From the NCBI GenBank assembly GCA_964059195.1, contig CAXKWD010000008.1:47596502-47660501 (forward strand): a stretch of DNA of 64,000 nucleotides, in the 5' to 3' direction. Below the pieces are notes generated by a model. It made no database searches and was not told the origin of the DNA. It saw only the letters and a program-made list of their open reading frames with translations. Made by a program: the position numbers and the translations under genes. This document shows positions 20,390 to 32,584 of this stretch, piece by piece. Position 1 is the first letter of the stretch, and the number at the start of each line of letters is the position of its first letter. The DNA is from Ectobius pallidus. Its lineage: Eukaryota; Arthropoda; Insecta; Blattodea; Ectobiidae.

Positions 20390-20686
20390 TCGTTTACCTC
20401 AAAGTCAAATCACAGTTTCCATGGAAATTTTGACATTATTGCCTCATAAGAACCCACTTCCATTCTTTCATGCTGTTCATAATATGAAAAGATCTCTTTT
20501 GAGTTCAACTTCTCTTACGTAAACCTTAAAAACAGGTCACTAATTCTTTGGAAAAAATTAGGCATTTTTGCCCCAGTCCTCACAAACACAGTCTTGTGTC
20601 ACTTCCTTGGTGCACTGAGGAAGTGTATCTTCTTATACGTACATCTTAAAGTCAGATAACTGATTCCATGTAAATGGCTCAAATCA
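20390..20686. repeat. Satellite segment 2
   Basis: About two and a half monomers, resuming after the Penelope fragment. The last monomer is cut by the mariner at 20689 and continues in phase at 21604. Confidence 0.8.
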
Positions 20687-20688
20687 TA

Positions 20689-21601
20689 AGAGGTGTGATG
20701 AAAAAATATGGTGAATAATTTTTTTTTACAAACATAGTAATAAGTTTACATAGAATTTTAAATAATCTCCTTCAAAGTACTATCCTTGGCTAACGATACA
20801 CTTCTCCAAACATTGAATCCATGACTGGAAGCATTTCTGGAAGACTTCTTTTGGAAGGGCTTTCAGCTGCTCTGTCGTGTCCATCTCCATGTTGGGAATG
20901 GTGTCAAAATGTTTTCATTCTAGCATGCTTTTTATTTTTTGGAAGAGCCAAAAGTTTCCGGGTGATAAATCTGGTGAGTAAGGCAGAATTGGATAGAGAG
21001 GAATACTTTTTCCGGCCAAAAACTCGTGAATCAGAAGTGACATGTGGCATGGCGCATTGTCGTGTTGAAGAGGGAAGGCACTGGTCAATTTTCAGGTCTC
21101 TTTCTTAGATGTTTAGTTCTTTGGTAAGCTCTTTAATAGTCATTAGTCAATAGTCTAACAGTCATTCGTCTGATTGAACCATCAAGTGTTGCCATTTTTT
21201 GCACGTTTTCGTCTGTTTTTGAGGTCGATGAACATCCTGGCCGTTGTCATCTTCAACAAACTCATTTCCGCTTTTAAATTGCTCATACCACTTGTAAAAA
21301 GTCTTCAAAGTTACCACATCATTGCCGTCCACTGATTCCAACATTTCATGAGGTTCTTTGGCATTTTTTTGGAACTTAGAACAAAACTTAATGATGACGA
21401 GCTGGTCGAAATCCAGGATGCGTGACAGTCATGGTAAACACGACCTCACTATTGAGGCTCTGATTAATAAGTCAGAATGAGTTCAAACCTGACAATGCCT
21501 ATCTCAACACATCAGGCTATCAAGCATACTAAATCAAATGGATGTGGTGTCAGAAGTTGCTGCTATAAAAAATCATTCACCATATTTTTTATCACACCTT
21601 G
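20689..21601 (-). mobile_element. mariner element, 913 bp
   Basis: Ends AGAGGTGTGATGAAAAAA and its inverse CACACCTTG, flanked by TA at 20687-20688 and 21602-21603. The outer 25-30 bases are inverted repeats with a few mismatches. The interrupted satellite monomer resumes in phase after the element. Shorter than the usual 1.3 kb, so internally deleted. Confidence 0.9.
20760..21450 (-). pseudogene. mariner transposase remnant
   Basis: Minus-strand translation shows the N-terminal helix-turn-helix region (FYKWYEQFKSGNEFVED, near 21250-21310) followed, after frameshifts, by sequence matching the C-terminal half of mariner transposases. It has many stops and is not functional. Confidence 0.8.
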
Positions 21602-21603
21602 TA

Positions 21604-22606
21604 TAAGCATGCACTTGTATACTTTCTTGGTGTAACAATATGGAGAAAACACAAGGGTTGTCTTGACTTCTATATACCTTAAAATTAGATCAATAATACT
21701 GTCTAACATTATCATAAGCAAGCACATATACTTTCTTGGGTACACAATATTGAGAAATCAGTTATGAAGCCCATTTTCTCATACGTAAATCTTAAAGTCA
21801 GATAACTGATTCCATGGAAATGTAGCACTATTTGCTCAAACCTAACAAGCACGCACTTGTATACATTCTTGGTGTACACAACATGGAGAAAACACATGGT
21901 TTGTACTGACTTCTTTATGCCGTAAAATTAGTTCTCAAATGCTATCATGAGCACACACATGCACTTTCTTGGGTTCAAAATTTAGAGAAATAACTTATGA
22001 AGTCCATCTTCTTATATGTACATCTTAAAGTCAGATAACTGAATCCATGGAAATGTAACACTATTGACTCAAATCTAATAAGCACACACTTATATACTTT
22101 CTTGGTGTACACAATATAGAGAAAACACAAAGCTTGTTTTAACTTCTATACACCTTAAAATTAGATCACTAATCGGAAGAAAATATTGTTATTATTGTCT
22201 TAATCCTCATGAGCACTTCCTTTATATACATTCTTCATGTTCATGATAAGGAGAAATCTAATACGAAGTCCAATTCGTGTTGTTCACAATAAGCTTTTAG
22301 AGAAAACTAAATAGGAAGTATTATTGTTTTAGTTCTCATAAGAGTACACACATATTTTTTTGGTGTTAAGGTATAGCAAAATCACTCACAAAGTGCATTC
22401 TCTTTTCTGTACACCTTATCAGATCACAGATTCCATGGAAATGTGGTCATTTTTGTCTCATTCATCATAATCACCCACTTGTAATGTTTTTTGTTTCTCA
22501 TGATATGGAGTAATCACTTACAAAGTCAATCTTCTCTTCGTACATTTTAATATCAGACAACTGGTTATATAATTATTATGGTCTCAGATAAGTGTCATAA
22601 ACATAC
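21604..22606. repeat. Satellite segment 3
   Basis: About eight monomers, several of them shortened to 112-125 bp by small deletions. Interrupted at 22614 by the tRNA-like foldback. Confidence 0.85.
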
Positions 22607-22613
22607 ACATGTA

Positions 22614-22738
22614 TGAGAATATTATAGGAGAAAAATTGAACTCCGCCTTAGCTCATTTGGTAGAGTATTGGCGCTAATAGCCAAAGGTTCTGGGTTCCAG
22701 TCCCAGTGTCGAAGAATTTTTGTCCTATAATATTCTCA
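22614..22738 (+). mobile_element. tRNA-Ile-like core inside 24-bp inverted repeats
   Basis: Arms TGAGAATATTATAGGA.. (22614-22637) and its inverse (22714-22738) match at 23 of 24 bases. Between them is a tRNA-like sequence: A box TTAGCTCATTTGGTAGAG, an anticodon region GCTAATA like tRNA-Ile(AAT), and B box GGTTCCAGTCC. The direct repeat CATGTA flanks the structure (22608-22613, 22737-22742), so it looks inserted. The acceptor stem does not pair, so it is not a working tRNA gene. Lies in the satellite array. Confidence 0.75.
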
Positions 22739-22742
22739 TGTA

Positions 22743-23540
22743 ATGTTCAACAGAGACAATAATCTGTGGTTCATGAATGCTTATATATCTATACACATGT
22801 AGGCCTATACTTCCAAGGTAATCACTATATAAAGACATCACTTACGAAGTTGCCCATCTCTTGTGAACCCCTTAAAGTCAAATAACTGATTATATTGAAA
22901 TGCAGCATTATTGTGTCAATCCTCATAAACCTACACTTGTATACTTACTAGGTGTTGATGATATAGAGAAATCACTTATGAAGTCCCTCTTTCTTTATGT
23001 TCACCTTTTAATCAGATAGGTTTCATTGAAATGGAATCTTTATATTCTCAATCCTCATATGAACACATTTGTATAGTTTATTGGTGTTCATGACAATGAG
23101 AAATCACTTACAAACTCCTTCTTCTCTTATGTACACTTAAAGTCAGACAACTGATTCTGTGTAAATTCAGCATTATTGTCTCAATCGTCATACGCACACA
23201 TATGTTTACTTACTTGGATTTCACGATACAGAGGATTAACGATATCCATCTCCTTTTTCATGGAAATTAAAATCTGATAAATGATTCAATCAAAATGTAA
23301 ATATTATCTTAGGAAGTCTATCTTCTATTCTCTACATCTCAAAATTTTCATGAAAACTTATGCACTATTTTCTTACTCCTCATAAAAAGACATACCATCT
23401 TGTTAACAATACAGAGAAATCATTCATGAACTCCATGTACATTTCTGTGCACCTTAAAATCAGATCACAGATTCCATGGAAATGTTAGCATTATTGTCTC
23501 TGTCCTTATAAGGATACACTTGTGTACTGATACTTACTAA
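22743..23540. repeat. Satellite segment 4
   Basis: About six monomers, after a short unrelated stretch at 22745-22800. Ends at the (AAATC)n tail of a LINE inserted on the minus strand. Confidence 0.8.
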
Positions 23541-24570
23541 GTGATTTGATTTGATTTGATTTGATTTATTAAGTCCATCGGAACATATGCATGTTATGGG
23601 ACACGTCAATATAATTACAAATACAAATATAAACTTACAGTTGAAGAAATATGTACAATATGAAAATTTCTTTACAGAGTATAAAATATAGATATTAGCA
23701 AATTATTGACTTATATTAATTTATAGCCTAAGTACCAGTTTTATAATTCAGATAAGTAAAATTATAAAAAATAAAAATACAAAAAATAAAAATACAAATA
23801 CAAATACAAATACAAAGGTGCTGGGTTATCCTGTTGTTTAATTATTTATATCAATAGGTTATAAATACTGAATGTCTCTTCTAGTAATAAAAATTAATAA
23901 TTAGGAATAGGATAAATACCTGTTAATGTAGTATTCAAATAGTAACTCATAATTACATGACAATGTAACATAATGAAGGTAAATAAATAAGTATAAAATT
24001 TAGAACAGGAAAAGTAGATGAAGGTTCCTCCAGCCATAGCGAGCTCACTCCACCTACAAAACCCTAGCAACAGGGAACCAGAGTCAACCAAGACGCTCTC
24101 CGAAAGATTGAGCCAGTCCTAACTGTTGCATGACCCTATTACCAGAATAATTCAACACCTGTCCTAGTTCTACAGTACATGGAGATTTTAATGATTAAGT
24201 CATTTTTCCATAAGTCATCACTACATGAGGCCATTTGGTCCATATCATGTTTCACACTGTCACTATATGAACTCGTGGGTTTATCCGGCCGCAAATCCTC
24301 TAGCAGGCTATCTGAAATCGAGATAAATAAAAAATTTTGAAAAATAAAAAATTTTGAAAAATAAAACTGCTTATGAATGATTGTGGTCAAAGAATTCATC
24401 CATTGAATAAAAACAGTGGCTGTGAAGAAATTCACATACCTTTCTTTTAAATTTACATAGTGCAGGTATTTCTTTAATGGATTGGGGTAAACCATTGTAT
24501 AATTTGAGTCCTGTATATGTGAAGCTGTGTTCACTTGTGTTCACCTTAATAACAAACGAATTCTTCATTT
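23541..24570 (-). pseudogene. 5'-truncated LINE 3' end (Jockey/CR1-like)
   Basis: Minus-strand LINE piece inserted in the satellite. The last part of ORF2 is at 24371-24568 and contains YTGLKLYNGLPQSIKEI and KFLHSHCFYSMDEF-like residues, the common C-terminus of Jockey/CR1-type LINEs. It is followed by about 800 bases of 3' UTR and a pentanucleotide tail of five (AAATC)-like units at 23541-23570. 5' truncation and a simple-repeat tail are typical of target-primed insertion. Confidence 0.75.
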
Positions 24571-26425
24571 AAATGTACCGGTAATCATCTTTTCTCAATC
24601 CTCATTAGCACACACTTGTGAACATGGTGATATCACAACTCAATCTTCCTTTATCTAAACCTTAAAATTAGATCACTACTTCCATGTAAATGTAGGCATT
24701 GTTGTCACAATTAATCCTCATAAATACATGTCTATACTTTCTTGGTATATCACTTAAAAAGTTTATCTGCTATTTTCTATACCTTAATATCATATCACTG
24801 ATTCCTTTTATTGCCTCAATTCATTATCATAAGCACACACTTGTATACTATCTTGGTGCTCACGATGTAGAAAAACCTCTTCCTCTGTCTAGACTTTGAA
24901 ATCAGAACACTATTTACATGGAAAATTTGGCATTTTGTGTCAATACTCAAATGAACACCTCTAGCTTTCTTGGTTTTCACAATATGGAAATATCACTACT
25001 GAATTCCACCTTCTGTTGTGTACACCTTAAAATCAGATCACAAACTCCATGGAATTGTAGGCGTTAATGTCACAATTAGTCCTCATAAGCACGCAATTGT
25101 ATTAATGGAATTAATGGGATGGAGAAATCATTTGGTGAAGTTCATCTTCTATTCTGTGCATTTTAACATCATAATACTGTTTCTATGAAAATTAAGGGAT
25201 TATTGGCTCAATTAAACCTCATAAGCAGTAATACATTTTCTTGGTATTCATTATATAGATGAATTATGATACCCATCTTCTTTTCCATACAATGGGAAAT
25301 CAGATAACTGATTTCATGAAAACATAGGTGTTATTTTCTCAAGTAATTATCATAAGTTCACACATATTTGCATGGTGTTCACGATAAAAAAAAACATTTA
25401 TGAAAGCCCTCTTCCCTTATGTATACCTCAAACTCAGTTCACTGTTTCCACGGACATTTAGGCATTATTGTCTCAATCCTCATAAGAACACACTTGTATT
25501 CTTTCATGCTGTTCATGATATGGAGATTTCTCTCTTCCATAGTCCAACTTCTGTTATAGGCCTATACACCTCTCTTATGTATATCTTAAAATCAGGTCAC
25601 TGATTCTTTGGAAACATAGACGTTACTGCCCCAGTTCTCACAAACACACACTCGTGTCACTTCCGTGGTGTTCACAATACAGAGACGTCACTTAGGAAGT
25701 GTATTTTGTGTTTTGTACACGTCAAATTAGATCACTAATACCACCAAACGTTATCATAAGCACACACGTATAGTTTCTTGGTGAACATGAATAGAGAAAT
25801 CATTTATGAATTCCATCTTCTCTTATGTACACCTTAAAGTCAGGTAACGGATTCCATGGGAATGTAGCACTATTGGCTCAAATATAATAAGCACGCACCT
25901 GTATACTTTCTTGGTGTACACAATATGCAGAAAACACATGGTTTGTCTCGACTTCTTTACACCTTAAAATCAGATCACTGATTGGACGAAAATATTGTCA
26001 TTATTGTCTTAATCCTCATTGTCTTGGTATTCACGATGTAATGAAATCTCTCATAAAGCTCGTCTTCCTTTCTGTACAACTTAAACTCAGATCACAGGTT
26101 CAATGGAAATGTTGTCATCATATTCTCAATCCACATAAGCACACATTTGTATATTTTCCTGGTGTTCATAATAAGGTGAAATCACTTATGAAGACAATCT
26201 TCTTTTTCTACACCTTAAAATTACCGGTAAATCACTAATTCCATGTAAATTAATGCTTTATTATCTCAATGAACCATCATAAACACGTCTATACTTGCTT
26301 GATGTTCAAGATATACAGAAATCATTTACGAAGTCTATCTGCTCTTCTGTACGCCTTAAAATCAAATCACTGACTCCTTGAAAATGCTGGCATTGTTGTC
26401 TCAGTTTATCCTCATAAACACACTT
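24571..26425. repeat. Satellite segment 5, longest uninterrupted run
   Basis: About 14 head-to-tail monomers. The AAAATCAGATCACTG box recurs near 24660, 24793, 24903, 25030, 25165, 25300, 25432, 25590, 25725, 25843, 25967, 26083, 26217 and 26357, spacing 110-158 and mostly 116-135. Monomers are clearly diverged from one another. Short ORFs here are chance. Confidence 0.9.
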
Positions 26426-27860
26426 TGCTACAAGGGTCGTCACTTAGCTCTACTCTTTTTAATATTCATACCACTCACCTTCATTAGATTCAATTTAAGA
26501 CCATCAGACTACTTTGCTTCGCTGATGACATTATGTTGTACTGTAGAATACAAAAGGGCAACGATCCCATCAATACTCAGGACCTACAGGAAGAAATGGA
26601 TTCTTTAACCCAAGAACTTGACACATTGGGAATGGACATCAATGCTGACAAGAGTGCCTTCACCATATTCTCCAAGAGGATCTCTCACTCTCAACTCCCG
26701 AAAATAAAGATAAACCAGGAACTTATACACTCCTTCACTGTCTGAAATACCTTGGTGTGCACCTCGACTACAATCCTTCAGTGAATTCTCACTATCAAAT
26801 GAAAAAACTCACCAACAAACAAAATCTATTCTGTTTTATAACGGGATAATATTAGGGAAACCATGCAAAGAACTCTACCTCCTATACAATAGTTTTATAA
26901 GATCCATTCTATGGAATACAGGTTTTACCCTTCCCAATGATGAAATGGCATTCAAAAATTAGTTCCATGATCTACAACATTGGGAAACGAATTCTAGGCA
27001 CAAGTGACAAACCTAGCAAATTACAAATCTCCAAAGATTACAGGTTTATCGACAATGCATGATAGGAGCCTGTATCAAGTACATGAATTTTTTATTTCTC
27101 AGTAGTTCCCACCCATTATATGCAAAACGTTACTGAACTGCGAGAAACCCCAAACAGTCCCTGGATTCTCAACAGATTGAAACTTTTCTTTGAAATCTTC
27201 CAATCCTTTTACTTGCGACCAACAAATCCAACCTTTCCAGAAATATCCTATACCCTCTTCCTTTGTATTGACGAAGATTCACTACTTATACAAAAAACAA
27301 TATCAATTCTAGACAAACATACTTTGACTAGCCTATATATCAACCTTTCCATTACAAGATTGTGTTCATGGATGGATCAAAACAGACATATGGGAGACAC
27401 CTACTTCATTCAATGACACTTTCAACGAACAACAGTTTAAGATCCAAAACAACAGCAGGGAATACACAGCAGAAATCATAGCTATTCATCAGGGATCTTG
27501 AGCCTTAAAAGCATACGAGGTGCTAATGTAATCATTTTCTCTGATTCACGAAGTGCGCTGGACACAATAACTAAATACTACACTCACTAGGTTCTCATGG
27601 CTGGAATTCAGCATTAAACAAATGAACAAAATAATCCTAGCTACTAATTCACTCTGATTCGTTTGTGTACCTGGACATCATAATAGCAGAGGCAACAAAA
27701 TTGCTGACCAACTAGCCAAACAGGCTACTGAACTCCATGCACAGGATAAACACCTACTGAACATACCACCTAATTTTACCCCTCCAAAGCAAGATAAACC
27801 CCTACTCCTCCGAAGCAAGATAAGCCTTGGTTCATAAAAGTTCCAGATTCTCTTTTTGAA
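26426..27860 (+). pseudogene. Non-LTR element with RT and RNase H (I-group LINE), decayed
   Basis: Plus strand, 5'-truncated. It shows the RT catalytic box FADDIMLY near 26510-26540, then ADKSAFTIFS and KYLGVHLD, and farther on an RNase H domain: FMDGSKQTYG near 27365 and HHNSRGNKIADQLAKQA near 27680-27725. RT followed by RNase H is the order of I-group LINEs. Many stops and frameshifts. Its right side is cut by the RTE element at about 27868. Confidence 0.75.
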
Positions 27861-27867
27861 CTGTCTA

Positions 27868-27890
27868 TCTTATAGTAGTAGTAGTAGTAA
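27868..27890 (-). repeat. (TAC)n 3' tail of the RTE element
   Basis: Five TAG units on the plus strand; read on the minus strand it is the short tandem tail that ends an RTE-type LINE just after its ORF. Confidence 0.7.
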
Positions 27891-27919
27891 ATATTCTGCC
27901 TTCCGGCAGGTTTTCAAAC

Positions 27920-29143
27920 TTAGTACGCGAATTTTGTTTTCCAAAACTGTCTATCCTCTGCTTCCTCCTTCAGCATCCAATATTTCCGCTTTTCCCTTAA
28001 ATCGTCCAACAGCTGAATTCTTCTTCTTCCAAGTCTAGTTGTACCCTCCAATCTTCCTTCTACGACACCATGTAATAAGCAGTTCCTTCTGAGAATGTGC
28101 CCAACCCAGTTTGCTTTCCTCTGATGAATTGTGTGTATGATTGACTTCTTCTCACCCACTCTACTCAGAACCTCTTCGTTTGTCACCATGTCCATCCACT
28201 TTATATTTTCTATCTGTCTCCAGCACCACATTTCAAAACTTTCTAAATATTTCTTCTCTAATTTCCTCAAAGTCCATGTCTCTGATCCATACAAAGCAAA
28301 ACTCCAAATATAACACTTCACCAGGTTTTTACGTAGCTCTAGGTTCAGACTACTAGTTAGCAGAGTTCTCTTCTTCATAAATGCTTTCTTGGCCATGGCA
28401 ATTCTTGATCTTATCTCCTTGGTGCAATAGGCATCTTTCGTCAGTACACTTCCTAAGTATTTGAACTGGTTCACGTTCTCTAATTCTTGATTTCCCATGA
28501 TAATTTGAAGCGGCTCTTCTCTCTTCGATATCCTCATCACCTTCGATTTACCTATGTTGATTTCCATTCCATACTTTCTTCCTGTTTCCACCAGCCTGTC
28601 AATCATTCCTTGCAATATTTCTTGTTTCTTTGCCAGAATCACCAGGTCGTCCGCATATTTGATGGTGTTAATAGCGTATCCTCCTATCACAAAATCCCTA
28701 ACTCCTTCTAAGGCTTCTTTTGCTAGCCAGTCTCCATAAAGGTTGAACAAGATGGGTGACATACAACATCCTTGACGCACACCTCTTCCTATTTCTACAC
28801 TGTTGGTCACTCCATGTTCTAGACGCACTTTCACTTTTTGTCCCAGGTACAAATTGCGGATTAGTCTCCTGTCCTTCCAGTCAATGCCTATTTTTTTGAG
28901 TATGTCCATTAACTTTTCCCAGTTCACTCGGTCAAAAGCTTTTTGCCAATCAATAAAGCAGACACACACTTCTTCGTTGACCACTAAAACTCTCTCTGAT
29001 ATAATCCTTAGCATTCCAATTGCATCTCTAGTTCCTTTTCCTTTCCGGAAACCAAATTGGTCTTCTCCTATTACGACTTCTATTCTTCTTTCCAGTCTTC
29101 TAGTTAGTATCCGTGCCACAATTTTTCCTACGTGAGATAGCAA
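27920..29143 (-). pseudogene. RTE-type LINE reverse transcriptase
   Basis: 407 open residues: DQFGFRKGKGTRDAI, FIDWQKAFDRVNW, GVRQGCCMSPILFN, the catalytic YADDLVIL, and GWVGHILRR-like sequence near the C-terminus. This is the RT and C-terminal domain of an RTE (BovB-like) LINE. It is in the same frame as the upstream ORF, separated by two adjacent stops (TAG TGA at about 29144-29149) that sit in a short local duplication of TGCGTAGTGAT. RNA-binding and reverse transcription would have been its role. The gene as a whole is broken. Confidence 0.9.
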
Positions 29144-29146
29144 TCA

Positions 29147-30280
29147 CTACGCAGTTCTGTGATCACTACGCATCTTGGCACATTTCTTCTTCTTTAGTGC
29201 AATCATAGTTACCTCTAGGAAATCTTGAGGCCATTCTCCAGTGTCATAAATTCGGTTGATAAGTTTGGTAAGTTTCCTCATCCCATTTTCTCCTAATTCC
29301 TTCAGTAGGTCCACTGGTATGTCATCGTCTCCTGTGGCCTTTCTATTCTTCATTTCTTTTATGGCCTTTTCTACTTCATTCTTCAATATGCTAGGTCCTA
29401 TATTATCTTTATCCACTAGTTCTTCTGTTTCCATCTCGTTGTCTTGTGGTCGATTTTGCTTGTCGTAAAGCTTTTCTATGTAATTTTCCCATATTGTAAG
29501 AACTTTTCCAGGGTTTGTAATTAAATTTCCATGAATGTCTTCTATTCCAAAAGTCCGTATTCCTTTATTTTCTTTAGATTCTAACTCCATCGCTTTCTGA
29601 TACATTAAATCATATCTTCCTTTTCGTCGAAGCTCCATAATTTCATCACAGCTTTCTTTAAGGTAATTTTCTTTTGCTCTGTCTGTCTCTCTTCTTAGTT
29701 CATTATTCAATCTCTTATATTCCACAGCATTAGTATTTTTGTATTTCCTTCTTTCTTCCATCTTCTTTAAGATCTCTTGTGTTACCCACGGTTTCCTATT
29801 TATTCTGTCTATTTTTCCAACTTTGTTCTTCAACGTGTCCAACAAAACATTTTTTACACTTTCCCACTCACTTTCTACAGATTCACCAACATTTTTTATT
29901 TCATGTAACTGTGTTTCCAATGACTCTTTAATCGAGTCCTTGTCATTTCGCAGTTTTTCTAAGTTCCATCTTGGATTTCTTTTACATGTCCGCCTAATCC
30001 TTTTCAGCCTAGTCTCTATGTCTGCTACAAGAAGATTGTGGTCTGTGTTGATGTCAGCATTTGGAAGAGTCTTCACATCTTTCACACTGCCCCGGAATCT
30101 CTGCTTGATGAGAATGTAGTCAATCTGATACCTATTAATATCCCCAGGGCTTTTCCAGGTGTACAACTTTGTTTTCCTCTTCTTGAACCAGGTATTGGTT
30201 ATCACCATATCATATTGTTGGCAGAAGTCAACAAGCCTATTACCTCTGTCATTGCGCTTCCCTAATCCATAAGGACCCAC
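29147..30280 (-). pseudogene. RTE-type LINE: endonuclease C-terminal half and linker
   Basis: 377 open residues. The N-terminal part completes the APE-type endonuclease (NTWFKKRKTKLYTWKSP, YQIDYILI, and NTDHNLLVADI with the catalytic SDH-like NTDH). The rest is the long charged linker leading to the RT, ending in KNRKATGDDDIPVDLLKEL. Overlaps the upstream ORF in another frame, so one frameshift near 30250-30280 breaks the gene. Confidence 0.88.
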
Positions 30281-30881
30281 AATTTTTTTTCTCTTGTCCT
30301 TCTCCTATGACACTGTTGAAATCTCCCATAATTATGGCATTCACTTTACCTCTTCCTTCTTGGTACAATATTTCGCCTATGTCTTCATACATTTTATCAA
30401 CCTCTGCATCGTTGTGATCTGAAGTTGGCATATACACTTGCACTATCAAAACATCCACTGGATCTGCATTTATTTTTACATACATTATACGATCACTAAC
30501 ACACTCCACTTTTGTAATACTATTCACTAGTTTATTTTCCACCACTACAGCTACGCCTCTTTCGTTACAATTTCCACCCGAATAGAACATCGTATAATTA
30601 CCACAAGCCACTTCACCTTGTCCAGTCCATTTCACTTCACTTAAACCTACTATATTCACACCACATTTATTTAATTCCAGTGTTAAGTTCTCCAGTTTTT
30701 CTGCATGTCTAAGTGTCCTAACATTCCATGTTCCTATTTTAAGCTGCTGTCTTCTATTGTTTGTTCTTTCAATATCGATCACTCCCCCTGAAACACTTCC
30801 CGCCCGGAGATCCGACTGGGGAAGTATTTTACCTCCGGAATATTTTGCTTCAGGAGCAGCCATCATATTCGCTAATCCCAA
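30249..30881 (-). pseudogene. RTE-type LINE: endonuclease N-terminal half
   Basis: 210 residues: IGTWNVRTLR (active-site Asn), GLSEVKWTG (catalytic Glu), GVAVVVENK, VQVYMPTSD and MGDFNSVIG (catalytic Asp and Asn). These are the first motifs of the APE endonuclease that nicks target DNA. The reading frame is lost at about 30280 and continues in the next ORF. The 5' UTR probably runs to about 31050. Confidence 0.88.
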
Positions 30882-31077
30882 GTGTCTTCAGGGAAAAAAT
30901 AATGTGGTAGTCTTCCCATTTCCTTTCCACATCGCAGTACCACGGCCGCCACACCCATCCATCAGGTTGCGCCCGAAGATTTTCGATCAGTAGCCATCAA
31001 GAACATAATTTGTTCTATGCCTCCAGTCGATAATAATGTCGCTGCTGCCCGGCATTATTCATCTTAACCCTGACAAG

Positions 31078-31259
31078 GGGGTGGTTTTGGTCTTATATAC
31101 AAAGAAATTAAAAACGGCCTTCACCCTACTACTTACATAGGTTCAAATGAAGTTAATACTAGACCTAATGATTTTTATGACAAACTTCGAACAGTATATG
31201 GGTACAACCATTGGAACAAAACAAAATTTACTGAGGAACAACCATACAAAGCAGCTTAG
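31078..31259 (+). CDS. Candidate terminal exon of an unrecognised gene
   Basis: Open on the plus strand from a possible splice acceptor (CTTAACCCTGACAAG, AG at 31076-31077) to TAG at 31257-31259. The C-terminal 50 residues have balanced composition (PTTYIGSNEVNTRPNDFYD, YGYNHWNKTKF) unlike the surrounding AT-rich DNA. AATAAA follows at 31389-31394. I recognise no family. It could instead be a processed pseudogene or a fragment of a mobile element, since it is flanked by an RTE and a MITE and lies in the satellite interval. No upstream exon was found. Confidence 0.25.
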
Positions 31260-31414
31260 CGCACTATCAAGATGCCTGTATAATTGCAAAATGAAACTGT
31301 GATAATGGGGCTATTGAGCATTATTTTTATTCAGTAACAACGATTGTAACACATACACGGATGTCAGAACACAGAGTTTGAGGTCTATAAATAAACCGGA
31401 AATGGAATGAAGTA

Positions 31415-32093
31415 CCGTATATACCCGAATACTACCCGCCTCCGAATAATACCCGCACCCAAATTTTTCGAAAGGTAATTTGAAAAAAAAAAAAACTATA
31501 GGCCTCTATATCAAATTATTTTGCCAGGTTTATTCTTGATTAAACAGATATAATTAACATTACATACCATAAAAGAATTAAATATGGTAGGCTAAAATGT
31601 AATTTTAAAAATAACATGGTAACAGCCGGCTGGAAATCTCGCCATCTTAAATACGCGCTGCATCTCTTTCAACAACAACAACACTCTCCAGCTGATCGGC
31701 GGGAATCACACGTGATGACGTACGTCCGACTGGTCCGAATCAAGGTGAAAGTCGTGTGGTAATTCACCGAACTTCCCCGAATTAGTGCTTCTGCTTGTAC
31801 TGTAATGTTACTTGCTTGGAGTCTCTATACGTAAAGCTTTGTTTCACGGCCAGTCATGGCGGACCATGTCCATTAGAAAGCACTTTCTTTGTTTATTTTC
31901 CTTTAATTACAGCTTCGCTACTGTTATACTATACTGTGATACTACTACAAAGCATCGTGCTATATTGAGCCGATATGGTACAAATTGTCGAAATTCAGAT
32001 GAGAGGAGACCAGTATTCAAATAATACCCGCACCTCAGTTTTTCACTCGCGATTTTTGGAAAAAATATGCGGGTAGTATTCGAGTATATACGG
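31415..32093. mobile_element. Tc1/mariner-superfamily MITE, 679 bp
   Basis: Left end CCGTATATACCCGAATACTA and right end the inverse with one change, each next to TA (31413-31414, 32094-32095). The terminal repeat is about 26 bp. No transposase. Satellite resumes directly after it. Confidence 0.8.
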
Positions 32094-32095
32094 TA

Positions 32096-32584
32096 TACTA
32101 TTTTGGTGTTCACTATATAGAGACACCTCTTACAAGGTCTACCCTCCTCTCTACACCTTGAAAATGGATGACTGTTTCCATGGAAATGTACAAATGTTGG
32201 ATTAATACTCATGAGTTCATTTTGGTTTTCACGATATGGAGAAATGACTTTCGAAGTCAACCATCTATTACACCATGTACAACTTAAAATCAAATCACTG
32301 ACTCCATGGAAATGCATCTTTATTGTCTCAATCAGTCCTCATAAGCACAAGCTGGTATACTTTTTTGGTATCTTTGATATAGACAAATCACTTACAGAGT
32401 CCATCTGTACACTTTAACATCTGACTAGTGATTCTATGAAAGTTTAGTCATTATTTTTTCAATTCTCTTAAGAACATACTTTTATACTTTCTTGTTTGCA
32501 ATATAGTGTGATCACGATATCCATCTTCTCTTCTGTACAACTTTAAAACAGATCACTATTTCCATGAAAATGTCAGCATTATTG
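32096..32584. repeat. Satellite segment 6
   Basis: About four monomers, cut at 32585 by the large palindrome. Confidence 0.85.

Noticed and set aside
28131..30265. Plus-strand ORFs over the RTE element
   Set aside because: Antisense of clear RT and endonuclease coding sequence.
31415..32093. Host promoter with a CCGTATATAC motif
   Set aside because: The motif is one end of inverted terminal repeats beside TA dinucleotides, hence a MITE.
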